Counted from the first letter of the stretch, positions 1-11,089 are shown. The stretch is DNA of 64,000 nt from Schistocephalus solidus (GCA_017591395.1 WEDG01000428.1:62001-126000), one strand, 5' to 3'. Program-made: numbers and translations. Notes: generated by a model from the sequence alone, not told the origin.

Positions 1-662
1 AGATTTAAAGAATATTTTCTTCAGGTCATTATTTTATGATTATTGTAAAATACACTTCAAGCATTTTTCTTAAATTTAGCAAAGAAAAGCAGTGAATTTG
101 AAGGAGAAAAACCATCTTTTTTATTACTTTTGTTTTTTCTCGCCCTCTGAAAGCATTTGTGAGTGCCGATATGAACGGTTGCATATTTCCCAGAAACCAG
201 TTTGGAAGCAACATAGGATCCTGTGACATAATAAGGCCCTCGGAAATGCGATAAGACTGCAGGCTACGTGTCGGGAAATCTCGGCCTTGCTTGTTACTCA
301 CTAGACATTCAGATACCTTCACCTGCATTTTCCAAAGTTCGTAAAACTCGCTGAAAGCATCCATGACTTACGACGTCATTTTCGGCGCAAGTTTTCATCG
401 ATGTACGTTTTTAGGTAGCTGCATCAGATAAGGGCTTCACACGTCTGACAGTCCCGCCGGCATCCGCTCAAGCCGAGGGTAGACCTAAGTTGCGTCCCGT
501 TGATCTACCTTTCTGTAGATACGAGGAAAGAACAGTGGAGGGCAAATTTTCAGCTCCGGCAATCCATATTCCATTCTGATCCTGAAATCAGCCAACAACT
601 CGGTTACCCGATTTGGCCAAAAAGAGAGAGAGAGTCTCGGGTGGCGGCAGAAACATCGCAGA
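1..662. other. No certain gene; one weak minus-strand open frame
   Basis: I see no gene that can be defended here. A minus-strand open frame begins at an ATG at 362-364 with a reasonable context (purine at -3, G at +4) and runs to about position 29. Two possible splice donors lie inside its first 25 codons (GTGAAG and GTGAGT), so the 5' end could be a short first exon. The second half of the frame is A-rich and looks like random sequence. No domain is recognised. Confidence 0.2.
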
Positions 663-765
663 ACTACTAATAACTCTGCTACTAATAACACTACTAATAA
701 CACTACTAATAACTACTAATAACACTACTAATAACTCTGCTACTAATAACACTACTAATAACACT
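663..765 (+). repeat. Minisatellite, 9-bp unit ACTAATAAC
   Basis: About eleven imperfect copies of a 9-base unit (ACTAATAAC, with variants such as ACTCTGCTA). The period is a multiple of three, so all frames are open and translate to repetitive peptides. These are not genes. Confidence 0.9.
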
Positions 766-1529
766 GTAGGGAATTCTGAATCAACTAAACTTGTAATCAC
801 GATAGCATGAAAGCAAAAGGAAACCTAAGTCAAACACACTTGTTGAGTATGTATACTCAGCTTTGATTTTCAGGTCACATGCAGGAGATTATGCAGTCCT
901 CTTGTGTTTTGTTAATAGATACGTGAAGCTTGTTTGTTAGTCACGTTAAAGCTTGAAACGCCTAGTTTTAAGTAATTTAAGTTACTTAACAAGGCTCCCA
1001 TAACTTAATGGTTTCGGAAGACTTAACCGATTTTTTTATCAAAATCCAATCATTATCCTCCACGAGGCTCGTGGGAATAAGTTTTTTCTGTTAAATTATG
1101 GGTTTGTAACAAACCTAGTCAAAAGATATGCCTAAAAAATGCCTATCTGTTTTATAGAAGGACGACGTGTTAAAATAAAGGGCTGTCAAGTGCATAATTA
1201 CAGTCTAGGGAGTGTGGGAAAGACCGTCTTTTCTAATAATGTAATTCAGTTTGTTCAGTGTACAGAAACAGCGTCTTGCTCATTAATGTTACGTCTACGC
1301 TAATTCGGTTAACAATTTCGATTATTTTTTTGGCAGATAGCATCTTGTTGATTTTTGGACAGTTCCTCATCAATATATCTTCGTTATTATTGAAAGAGTA
1401 CAGACTAGAAGACTTTAAACTGATTTGTGCCCCATTTGGGCCATGTTTGTCATGGATACTGCTAGTAAGAACAAAAGGATCGGTGAACGTTCCTCGACAA
1501 ATTTCAATATTGCCGATCTAAACTGACAT
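766..1529. other. AT-rich intergenic DNA, nothing recognised
   Basis: No long open frame with plausible composition, no RNA gene and no clear repeat is visible. Short open frames in the region are AT-rich and lack any recognisable domain. Confidence 0.4.
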
Positions 1530-1694
1530 GACAACGAACCCCTGGCTCAATAGGTGGAAGTTTGGAATTCTGATCAACAGGTAGCGACTGAGCCTCGGGC
1601 GGGCACAAGATGGGGCAGAGTATGACTGGCTTTGGTGGGGCAGAACGGGACTAGTTAGTTCCGCTAGCGATCGGTGAGCGTTCATAACAGAATG
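1530..1694 (+). repeat. tRNA-like SINE (family S1), damaged short copy
   Basis: The left part keeps a degraded tRNA-like head: GGCTCAATAGG, then GATCAACAGGT and GAGCCTCGG. The right part keeps the family tail (GATCGGTGAGCGTTCAT). The middle of the element is missing compared with the fuller copy at 51.11-51.39 kb. The same tail occurs at 9.75, 17.6, 21.0, 24.6, 51.3 and 59.4 kb. Confidence 0.7.
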
Positions 1695-2753
1695 ACAGAA
1701 AGAGCGCCAACCAAATTTTATGCGCTCGGGCTCACATCACATCAGCAAACGAGACCCTCTGAAAGAAAGCTGCCTTTTTCCATAGACTACTCAGCATTTC
1801 TTCATCTGAAAAAACCTTCTGAACAAAATTTTCTCAAATACAGCTTCGAAAAAATAAGAAAATATTTAACCCTATTTAGCCTAAATTCTAGTACGCGGTT
1901 GATGCAATGAAACACTAATTGACATGACTGAATAATGATCGAATATAAAAGTTTACTTAAATGAGAATGCGATATTAATTAACAAGCAACATGACCACAG
2001 GATATCCCAGCCAGTTTGTGAATGTCTATCTTTCCGGCCACCCACTGCATTAGATTGTACGAGTTTTTTTCTTTTCTTTTCTACGTCCTTTACATCCAAA
2101 CATATTCTTCAGCATTTTAGTTTCCTCAGAAATTAATTTGTAACTTGGAGCAGATTAGTATATTTAAGGGTCTATGTGTGCAGATTGACATCTCATACGA
2201 TTATTTGGCCAGAAGTTTATCAGCCACTGAGAGATAACCGCGTAATATTCACAAGCTGCCAATGGGCTCTCAGTAGTATTAAGAAGTATTCATCAGACTG
2301 GCGGCACAGATACTAGCTTAAAACCTAGACGCCTGTTTCGCCAATATTTGGCCGCTGTATGGCAAAGCCGCTAAGGTCCTCCTGCATGCCCTGTGTACTT
2401 TCAAGTGGATACTGTAGTTTTAAATTTTCAACTTTTGAATTTCATCAGAAATTGTTTCGGTCTGATTATCATTGTCACCGCCGTTGTACTTGAGGTGTAT
2501 GCATTCAAATATGCGAGCTCGTCTGGTAAAAACGCATGTTCTTCAAATAGTTCTTCCTAGTAGAGTCGTTTGTATCTTGACAGAATCAGCATTTCCCGAT
2601 TCCCCTCTATCGTACATGTTTTTTCCTCCCCTCTATCTGCCCCTTATCAGCCCTGAACCAATCGGCTCTTCCAAATTAATCTCTGGGCAGGATTTAGTGC
2701 TAAGAACTTGTGTGAAATTAAGTGCATGTATTTCTGCCTGAAACAAGTCCCTG
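1695..2753. other. Intergenic DNA, nothing recognised
   Basis: No gene, RNA or clear repeat is seen. Open frames here are short and of AT-rich composition. Confidence 0.35.
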
Positions 2754-2888
2754 CTACTCGCTGCGTCCATCATACAGGCTGCTACCCATGCATTCTGTCT
2801 CCGGCCGTTCAGCATGCAGAATGGCCACTGTCATGAGCGTGTCCAGGCTGTGATAAGCACGCAAAAGATTACAAGATCTCCCGCTTAC

Positions 2889-3094
2889 CACCGGTGACTC
2901 AGCGATGAAAATGACACATTGAATGTCAATCATTTGATCGTGCTGGGGGCTGCTTTTGGGCGGCACGTACAGGGATTCCAGCGGGGCGGCAATATAAAAA
3001 GGTTTCTGTAGATGTTCTGTGCTAATGTCTCCAAATTTCGGCCTAAAATACACCCAGTGGAGTTCAATCTTACAACTTTTCATGGAGCCTCTTT
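2889..3094 (-). CDS. Possible internal exon of an unknown gene (68 codons)
   Basis: On the minus strand a good acceptor (a pyrimidine-rich stretch ending TTCCTAATTCCAG) is followed by an open frame that ends at a strong donor, GTAAGC. The exon would be 206 bases: two bases of a split codon plus 68 complete codons. Its predicted peptide has balanced, protein-like composition (segments such as HWVYFRPKFGDISTEHLQ and YIAAPLESLYVPPK). No domain or family is recognised, and neighbouring exons are not obvious. The frame stays open past the donor to 2754, so the sequence does not force the exon boundary. Chance is a real alternative. Confidence 0.22.
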
Positions 3095-3144
3095 CTGGAA
3101 TTAGGAAATAAGGAGGGTTCATTGTTACATATGCAAGGGTTCCA

Positions 3145-3540
3145 TTAAGCAGGCATGGGTTGAGGTACTAACGCCATAAATGTACGTATGTCAAGAACGT
3201 CTTCAGCTGCCTTCTCGCACCCCTTTGAGTTGGAGTCGCAAGTAGACCGGAGGCAACATTTAGGCGTCAGGAAGTTAGGCCAAAATATCCATTTCCATGA
3301 AAAGAAACATCTAGAATTGTTTATTAAATCTGGTGCATTTGAGGGTAACTTAACTATATCAGAGAAACTGGAATACTGCTCTGGATAACAATGGCCGAAC
3401 TCGCGGTAGCAGTGCAGAGAAAGGTCGCCGATTCTCAAGTCGCTGCTCATTCTGCGAGACCCAGTCACACATTCAGCTTCCACGAGACCGACATTCTCGC
3501 CAGAGGTGACAATCGCGTGAGCTGCGAACTGAGTGACACA
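3145..3540 (-). other. Exon-like open frame, partly repeat-derived
   Basis: A minus-strand frame is open from about 3540 to 3145, and its GC-richer first half looks protein-like. A 23-24 base stretch inside it (3505-3530) recurs almost exactly at 60.31 kb, so at least part is dispersed repeat. No domain is recognised. I do not call it a gene. Confidence 0.15.
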
Positions 3541-4062
3541 TGGTTTACGGGGCGCAGTCTATTAACAAATGAAACTTAGTTGGGACAAAGTCATTTCCCA
3601 TTCGGGGAGCTCGAATGCGAACACTGATTCCAACGCCAGTGTCATCGCGCCAGATGGCCAAGCAATCCTCCCGCTAGCGTCCAACACGGGTGGTCAAAGT
3701 TCAGCATGCCGGCCATCAAACAATTAGCGCAGTAGAGCGTACCCATCCTCGAGGCGTTAATTGTTCCAGGTATGCGGTAGCGTAGCGACTGCATCCAATA
3801 ACGACTGCAACTCCCTGTGTACGAATTACCCATATCTGATGCTGTCTCTGATAGTGGGTTCGAGCATGTATACGAAACATCAGACGAATAAAGTTTTTGT
3901 TCTGTCTATCGCATTTACTTCCTCTCAAGGTCATAAGTGTGGAACGAAGCTGACTGCCAGGCTTGGGCAGTTGACCAGTGGAGGGTCGAGGGCAGGAAGA
4001 AGGAGATCGACACTGGGGATTTCATGTACATGACACACAAGCGTATTCCCCATCGATCGATA
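3541..4062. other. Intergenic DNA, nothing recognised
   Basis: Only overlapping short open frames on both strands, with no domain. No repeat family is recognised between the exon-like frame and the retroelement tail that starts at 4063. Confidence 0.35.
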
Positions 4063-4489
4063 GTTCGACAATCGATTTCGACGATGTCCACCGTATGCTC
4101 CACGGAAGGGTGGTGCAGGGACGGTGACTTGCGCGTGAATTAGTTTTAAGTGATAATAGCCTTGCGCTGCAGTTACCGCACTCTCTCCTCCTCCCCCACC
4201 TGAGCTCGGTGTCAAGACAGAGGCAAGAAAACCGGAGGCGGAAGAGGACGCAGGTGACTGGCGTGGCCGGAGCCGCCCCTGGGTGTAACACCACACCTGA
4301 CTCGGATCCCACGGAGTGGGAGTGCCATAAAGGCCACATTAAGAAGGAGCCATTGCAGCCTGACTCTCAGTCCGCCAGTCAGCCACTCAACACAAAACAC
4401 ACATTGGGCTGACCACGCGGTCCGAGTTATCCTGTCAGTTGGCAACCTTCCAAGCCACGGCTTTTAGCGCACCGTGATAGTTTTAAGCG
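4063..4489 (-). repeat. Retroelement 3' tail (family R1), copy next to the zinc-finger LINE
   Basis: Read on the minus strand, this block begins with a segment around 4489-4345 that resembles the 3' UTR of the adjacent retroelement (4850-4700). It continues through a GC-rich body and ends in GTGGACATCGTCGAAATCGA then TTGTCGAAC near 4063. The same body and terminus recur at 12.44, 44.7, 47.27-47.56 and 49.68 kb, each cut at a different 5' point. This is probably a 5'-truncated copy of a related LINE, or a SINE that borrows its tail, inserted directly behind the LINE. Confidence 0.7.
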
Positions 4490-4927
4490 CATCAGATTGT
4501 TTATAGTGAGGAAAATACGCTGAGCTTTCGACCTCACTCTCTCCCCACCCCCACAATCAGACCACCATCCGAGCCAGTCAGTTGTCTGATGTGGGAGTGG
4601 GCGCATTGACTGACGGGTCGGCGTTCCCGTCTTCGCGCGCCACAGCACGACCTGGCCCCCATTACACACACACCAGGATTCACTAAATCAGGGGATATGG
4701 GGGGAGCCATCGCCGTCTGACTCCCAGTCCACTGGTCAGCCATTCGACACACACAGCACATACACTGGGCCGATGGCGTGGTCTAGTGTAAGCGTCAGAT
4801 TGGCAGCTTTCCAAGCCACGGTTTCTAGGGGACCGTGATTTTATCAGGTACATTATGATGATTGTGCGGGTGTTGTCTATTTATTAGTGTAGATGGTGTG
4901 CGCTGATATGGCTTAGCCTCCGGTGGT

Positions 4928-5863
4928 TTACCGGAGGTTGTCGTGGAGGCGCATGTGTCCTAATAGGCCCATGTGGTGTGTAAATGTGCGGGAGCAGTGA
5001 GGGCAGAGGAGGTGGGCGTGGCAACTGGTTCACCAGCCTCCGTGCGATGGATTCGCATGTGACCGACCATGCCAATGCGTGAGTTGAAGTTGCGGGCGCA
5101 TTGTGAGCAGGAGAAATTGGTAGAGGCTAGGGGTTGTCATTCATGGTATTGGGGGTGGCAGTGGCGGTAAGAATGGCAGGAGCGGAGGGTGTGCATGATG
5201 TATCGGTGTTGTCGGCATTGCGGTGAATTCTGCTGTCATGGATGCGCATGTAACCGAATAGGGCCATGTGATGAGTGAATGCGCGAGGACAGTGAGGACA
5301 GTGGAGGCGACGGTCTCTGCTGTGTGTTGGTGCTCCAGGCACTGGTTCACCAGTCACTGTACGATGGATTCACAAGTGACCGACCAGGCCTATGCGTGAG
5401 GTGAATGTGCGGTCGCATTGAGGACAGTTTAGGAGAGAGTCCCCATCGCTGATGGTTGTGGTGGTGGTAGTGAAGACGTTGGTTGTTGCGGTGGTGGGGG
5501 TAACAGGCGATGAGTAGAGGGATGTGGTCTCTATGATGGTGGGAGTAATGGAATTGGTGCCAGGTGTGAGGGTGGGGGAGTCTGAAGGAGGGTTGGCAGA
5601 ATTTGACGTAGAAATTGGAATTGCGTCCGAAGATGTCCAACCAGGCCGATTCTCGCGCGGAAGATGCGTTGACAGCGCGGTCATATTGACAGGGCCTGAG
5701 CATCGACGATGTTGGTCCGGGGCACTGGTGACTTTCGTGCCGCTCTTTTTGCCTTGGCGGCGGCGATCCGGTTGGCCTCATAGATTGCTGAACCAGTCCT
5801 CAGGGATCTTCTCCATGCCGTTCTATCCTGGGCGAGGTCCTCCCAGGTCACCGGGTTGATTTA
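4928..5863 (-). pseudogene. C-terminal zinc-finger tail of the retroelement (five fingers)
   Basis: After the RT and a basic linker (AWRRSL then IYEANRIAAAKAKR) come five finger units. F0 (5617-5683) reads PRCQRIFRARIGLVGHLRTQ; its first Cys codon is now TGA. A long Ser/Thr/Pro linker follows. F1 (5364-5430) is CPQCDRTFTSRIGLVGHL, then TGA in place of an Arg codon, then IH. F2 (5235-5310) is CPHCPRAFTHHMALFGYMRI with the first zinc His changed to Tyr. F3 (5045-5120) is CSQCARNFNSRIGMVGHMRI, intact C2H2. F4 (4935-5010) is CPHCSRTFTHHMGLLGHMRL, intact, ending HDNLR and a TAA at 4928-4930. F2 to F3 and F3 to F4 each need a frame change. F1/F3 (SRIG type) and F2/F4 (HHMG type) alternate, as if two-finger modules had duplicated. 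Confidence 0.85.
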
Positions 5864-7858
5864 CAGTTGCTTCAGCAATTTCTTCAAAGTTTCCTTGTAG
5901 CGTCGTTTTTGCCTCCTTGTCGGCGAGCACCCGCAGCGACATCTCCGTAGAAAAGTCTTTTGGGTAGTCGCTCGTCGCCCATTCTTACTAGGTGGCCGCT
6001 CCATCGTAGTTGCACTTGCCTCAGCATGGCGTGGATGCTGAGGATTCCGGTCCACTCCAGGACTTCCGTGTTCGGGATCCTATCTTGCCATCTCAGCTTC
6101 AGTATTCTGCGGAGGCAGCTGAGGTGGAAGTGATTCAGCATCCTGGCTTGGTTCGAGTAGACGGTCCATGTTTCCGCTCCGTAAAGGAGTGTCGTAAAGA
6201 CGACGGCCTTGTACATCTTCAGTTTGGTCTTCAGGTGAATACCGTGGCAATTCCACACGGAAGCCTGCAGCCGGCCGAATGCCCTACTGGCTTTGGAGAT
6301 CCGTTGGGACACCTCGTCATCGATTCTAGTGTTGCGCGACAGTGTGCTTCCTAGATAAGCAACGGTTTCCACGTTTTTGAGTTGAGCACCGTTGAAATTG
6401 ATTCGAGGAGTATTGTATTCCGCGCTGGGTGGCGGCTGGTGCATGACAACCGTTTTGGCTGTACTGATTGTTAATCCAAAATCGGCGCAGCCTGCGGCGA
6501 AGAGGTCCATGCTCCTTTGCATGTCCTCCTCCGTCACGATGTTAAGGGCGCAGTCGTCCGCGAAATGCAAGTCATGGACTGTAGTCGTAGACACGCGCGT
6601 TGGACCGTGCATACGCCGACTGTTGAGAAGGTGCCCGTCAGTTCTGTAGGCGAGGCGGATACCAGGCTGCTCATCACGGTAGGCGTCAATCAGCATAGCC
6701 GAGAACATGAGACTGAACAGGGTGGGAGCCAATACGCAGCCCTGCTTCACTCCGTTGGTCACTGCGAATGCTTCAGATACCGTCCCGGTGTCAGTGACGC
6801 TCGCCGTCATCCCACGCTGAAGCTGACGCACCATGTGCGTGAACCGCTCAGGACAGCTGAATTTCTGCATGACTTTCCACAGTCCGTCGCAATTCATTGT
6901 TTTTCAAATGCTTTCGTTAAATCCACGAAGGAAGTTTATAGGTGAGTTCGCATCTCCTGGCACTTCTCTTGTAGCTGGCAGGCGGCAAAGATCATATCGG
7001 TTGTTCCGCGGTGTTGGCGGAAGCCACATTGGCTTTCCGGGAGCAGGTCCTGCTCTAGGTGATGGTTCAGACGATTGAGAAGGATACGGGCAAAGATCTT
7101 CCCGGCGATGTTGAGCAACAAGATGCCTCTGTGATTATCACAGAGTTGCCGGTTCCCCTTCCGTTTGTAGAGATGGACGATGGTCGCGTCCTTGAAATCC
7201 TGTGGAACTTGTCCTTGGCGCCACATCTCCTGGAAGAGTGTTGTGAGTTCTGCCATCAGCCGGGGCCCACTGTGCTTGTAGACTTCTGGTGGGATTGCGT
7301 AGGATCCCGGTGCTTACCGCTGGAAATCTGCTGCACGGCCCGGATGGTTTCTGGTAGGGAAGGCGGCAGATCCAGGTCATTGTTCGTGTCCACTTGAGGG
7401 AGCCGGTCAATGGCAGCATCGGAGATGGCTAATGAGCAATTAAGGACACTTCTGAAGTGCTCGGCCCAGCGCTTCAGAATTTGCGATTTCTCTGTCAGCA
7501 GTATTGTGCCGTCAGAGCTGAACAGTGGTACGGTCCCCTTGATACACGGGCCGTAGATGGCCTTGATGGCTTTGAAGAAGTTTTTCATTTCATTGCGGTC
7601 CGCATACCCCTATATTTCCTCAGCCTTTTGGATCATCCAGGCATCCTGCATCTCCCACAGCCGTTGCTGTACAAGGCGCTGGCATCTGAAGAAGGCTGCT
7701 TTGGTGGCGTCAGTCCGAAGGTCCATGTAGGCTTTGTGTAGTCCATTCTTCTCCACGAGTAAGTTGATGATGTCGGCGTCATTGTCATCAAACCAGTCCT
7801 GGTGTTGACGGCGTGTGCGTCTCAGGGCTTCGAGGGCGGTGGACTGGATTAAATTTCA
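5864..7858 (-). pseudogene. Retroelement reverse transcriptase domain, several breaks
   Basis: Follows the endonuclease in the same frame after the TGA at 7856. Damage along the way: TAG at 7610-7612; a one-base loss near 7313 (after SSGK, before the shifted PPEVYKHSGP); a TAA directly after the peptide CQEMRTHL; a frameshift just before the ATG at 6897; another near 5950; and TAA at 5861-5863. Recognisable RT blocks are KDATIVHLYKRKGN, NHRGILLLNIAGKIFARIL, ESQCGFR, motif [28 protein letters not shown], motif C FADD (6554-6565) and the thumb-like [10 protein letters not shown] then [13 protein letters not shown]. The catalytic Asp residues of motifs A and C survive, so the copy died by stops and frameshifts, not active-site change. 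Confidence 0.88.
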
Positions 7859-8950
7859 CAGTTGACACCCTCGTATCTCCACGGTGGCATTATCAGCTGG
7901 AGCATACAGGTCCTCCAGTTTCTCAGTTATTTGGTTGCTGAAATCAAAACAGTAAGCAGACAAATTTAATAAAATAGTATGTAACTTACCTGGTGGCCTT
8001 TTACCTTGGGTCCTTCGTCGGGGTTGCAGTCGGAGCTTCATCTGGGAGTTGACGAGGCGGTGATCTGTCCAACCATCGGCATCGCGGATCGCCTTGGTTA
8101 CCAGCACGTCCTGTCGATCTCGCCTCCGGACAAGAACATAGTCCAGCAGATGCCAGCACCGCGACCGAAGGTGCATCCACGTGACCTTCTCCCACATCGG
8201 AAGGCGGAAGAAGGTGTTGGTCAGCAAGAGACGGTGTTCCGCACACGTGCGCAGAAGAAGGAGGCCATTATCGTTACAGCTACCGTGACCTTGGGGACCC
8301 AGCACTCCCTGCCAGGCAGCGTGGTCCATCCCGATGCGGGCGTTGAAGTCACCAAGGACAATTAACTTGTCCACCTTCGACACAGTCGCCAGCAGGGCGT
8401 GCAGGTCCTCGTAGAATTTGTCCTTCGCCGCATCAGAGCTCGTCATTGGGGGAGCGTAGGCACTGATGATGGTGGCAAACTGGTCTCCCCGAAGAAGCAG
8501 GCGGAGGCTCATCAGGCGATCATTGATATCCTGTGGCAGACAGGGCAGACGTCCCATGATGTCATTTCGGATGGCAAAAGCAACACCAGCGTCACGTCGC
8601 TCTGCCTTTGGCCGGCCACTCCAGAAGAAGGTGTAGCCGGCACCCACCTCCTCCAGCTGACCCTGCTCAGAGAATCTGGTCTCGCTGAGAGCAGCAATGT
8701 GCACCTTGTAGCGCGCCAGTTCCCGAGTGACTAGCGCCATCCTCCTTTCCGGCAGGTTGCTCCTAGTATTGTCTAAAAGGGAACGAACATTCCAGGCTGC
8801 TATTGTGAGTGGACTCACCCGAGCAGCCTGGAGGGTATGGCGAGGAGGATTGGGACAGGGGGTATTGTTGTTTGTTTGAGTTTTACGACCGCGTATTTTG
8901 CGATCTGCGAGCCACGGCCGGCTGCAGAAGACGTGATAACAAGCATTTGT
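7859..8950 (-). pseudogene. Retroelement endonuclease domain (AP/exonuclease III-like)
   Basis: Encodes the target-nicking endonuclease of the non-LTR element. Counting from the GTG codon at 8818 as residue 1, the catalytic motifs are intact: AWNVRS (N10), LSETRF (E46), YAPP, GDFNAR (D157, N159), [10 protein letters not shown] and TDHRLV (D252, H253). The open frame extends upstream of 8818 to a TAA at 8951-8953. That extension carries a peptide beginning [10 protein letters not shown] and running through [12 protein letters not shown]. No in-frame ATG is present. The ATG at 8944-8946 lies in another frame, which suggests one lost base at the original start. A TGA at 7856-7858 ends the frame, and the same frame then continues into RT-like sequence. 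Confidence 0.88.
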
Positions 8951-9290
8951 TTAGGGCACCTTTTCTAGCCAATTCCTCCTTGGAGAGGCAAGCAGTTTTG
9001 TCCCTAAATATGGTTGCTCGGACATCCCAGACGGCTGCCAACTTCCACTATGGGTCATGGTATTGTTTTAGTGAGAGAACGACCCGAGTTAGCCTGGACC
9101 ACCTACGGGGTTGCTGTCGCCCCCACCGTAGGACTTTTTGGGAGTGGGTAGGTGGGAAGTTCGGGAGTCAGACATACCGGGTGTTGAGGCACACACAACA
9201 CCGGAGACCCTCGCCTGGTTTAGCCCACCGGTCATGACAGTTGCCCGGGGTGTGGCCGCTGGGAAGAACCCAACTTTGAGGAGCCACAGG

Positions 9291-9750
9291 TGAGAGTTGG
9301 GTACCAGTTAGAGGCGGCCACAGGAGCATTCACCACCTGTATGAGACAAATGGAGCGACCAAATGCTATCTATGTGGTGCTACCTCTAACTAGTACCCCT
9401 ACACCCCTATTCCTCATAAATAATCAATCACGACACGCCAAAATTCATGACTCAGCAGGCTATCAACTGACAGGGTTACTCTATCCGCGTGTTCAGTACA
9501 GCGTGTTGATGTAAGGTGACTGATTGTCGGCCTGACAGTCGGGCACAATGGTTCCTTCCGGATGTGCCTTCTCCGGTACTCTCACCTACATGAGAACTGA
9601 GTCGGCCAATGTATTTTAGAGCAAGTGGGAAGCATAGTTTTTGCTGCAGCTTGCCTGGTGCACACATAAACGGGCTAGCAGAGCTCTGCCAGCTGCTGGC
9701 TCCTTCTGCAAATGGTTCCTGTGGTGCCATCATGCAGTGAAACACGATAC
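9291..9750. other. Flank of the retroelement, nothing firm
   Basis: The upstream boundary of the retroelement is unclear and part of this stretch may belong to its 5' end. No gene or RNA is recognised. Confidence 0.3.
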
Positions 9751-9995
9751 CGGCTGATGAACTCTCCCCGATCGCTAACGGATCTCACTCGTCCCGTCCT
9801 GCCTTGGACTTCCCTCTCGAGCCCCGCCAGCCGCCACACAGCGGCTAATAGTAGTAGTAGTAGTAGTAGTAAAGGCAGATAAACCATGCTGACAATGACA
9901 AGGGAGACTGATATGGCCGTTTCTGACTAATTAGCCGTCATCAGCCAGTCATACCCAACACAAGTGGCGCAGCACCCGAGGTTGTGTAGGGACCC
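9751..9995 (-). repeat. tRNA-like SINE (family S1), minus strand, with internal (TAG)n
   Basis: Read on the minus strand it has the family body (a TGATGACGGCTAAT motif and a GGCCATATCAG region), then an internal TAG/CTA trinucleotide run (about 9848-9872). The conserved tail follows, including GCTGTGTGGCGGCTGGCGGG and CGTTAGCGATCGG. The tRNA head is degraded. It is the best match in the window to the tail inside the tandem units at 17.6, 21.0 and 24.6 kb. Confidence 0.75.
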
Positions 9996-11089
9996 GGCTG
10001 TGTCTGGCATGCGTAGACTGGCTGTGAAGCTTGGTCAGCCACCATGCCCGATCCGGCCTTCAAGCTTCCTGACACTGCCTGACCACCGCACCGAGGATGA
10101 GCAGATTCTGCTAACGTCTACCTCACTCTAAACTTTTTGACGCACAACTCAAACTTTTGCGCCCACCGTGCTGCGTGCATCTTAACATCGACCGCAGATG
10201 GGTGGCAAAGGTGAGAGTGCGGTAAATGCTGCTTAAGTGTATTATTATTAGAAACTGAGTCAAATGCAAGTCGTCGTCCTGGGCACAAGGTGAAGTCGTC
10301 GACCGTGACGGTCAAAATTTATTTGCAGGTGGAACACTAGTGTATACGGCAAGAACCTCATTTTTAAATAAGCGATAATGCGATGTGAGCAGCTTCCAAC
10401 GGTGTCTTGACGTCTTTCTTCTGAGGACTAGTCCCTGTAGGGACCATAATTTCAAGGCGAACTGAAAACGAAATAATTTGGAGGCTTAACCAAAGCATGT
10501 CTCGCGGGTTAATGGAACACCTCCGGTGAAGTAAAGCGGTCCAGTAAGTGTCTGCCGCCCAAGTTGGTTGGGGATTTAAAACAGCCACTTGTCTGACATT
10601 AGGTGTTAGCAAAATGCGTACTCAATTAAGGGGGGGTAGATAAAGCATAGGAGGTGGGCTTTACGACAACAGCGCAGGGCGGCGTCCATCTCTAGGCCAG
10701 GTGTATACATTAGCGTTTAGCGTGAACATGCTTCCCAATCAGGGCCGGTCCCAGTTTCATTTGAATTAATGTCAACAAGTTAAGAGCTGTTAAGGCGTTG
10801 AACGTCTGGACGCCTGTGCCTTAAAGGAGTGAAGCCTCGGTGGTGTACATTAGCTTAAGTGTGCAGAACACACGCAAGTTGACCAACCAAATATAAATGG
10901 GGAGTTCCGGCAACTTTAGCAGCACGGATAGAAATAACCAGTTCGCATGATGGCATTTTTTTAAACAAATCGCAACCCACCAACCTGTGTCCTTTGCATA
11001 TTGCGCCTTATTTCATTGCCTAGGAGATATAAACGTGACTCTGGGCAGTTTTAAATCATTCGACTGATGTGTTATTAAAATTCGATGAA
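9996..11089. other. Intergenic DNA, nothing recognised
   Basis: No gene, RNA or clear repeat is seen. Short open frames on the minus strand (around 10.1-10.6 kb) have no recognisable domain. Confidence 0.35.

Larger units (their letters stand above)
4490..9290 (-). mobile_element. Non-LTR retrotransposon (endonuclease - RT - zinc fingers), nearly full length but dead
   Basis: A single minus-strand element reading 5'UTR, AP-type endonuclease, reverse transcriptase, five C-terminal zinc fingers, 3'UTR. The coding part spans 8950 to 4928. The GC-rich stretch from about 9290 to 8950 looks like the 5' UTR, and the segment from 4927 to about 4490 is 3' UTR. Both outer ends are estimates. LTRs are absent. 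The order resembles single-ORF RTE/CR1-like elements, but the finger tail after the RT is unusual and is, in my recollection, typical of diphyllobothriid tapeworm genomes. At least four in-frame stops and several frameshifts break the reading frame, so this copy cannot make its protein. The three coding parts are listed separately. Confidence 0.88.

Noticed and set aside
6010..9237. Many plus-strand open frames of 85-142 codons opposite the LINE
   Set aside because: They are reverse-strand shadows of the endonuclease/RT coding sequence, whose GC-rich codons suppress stops on the opposite strand.
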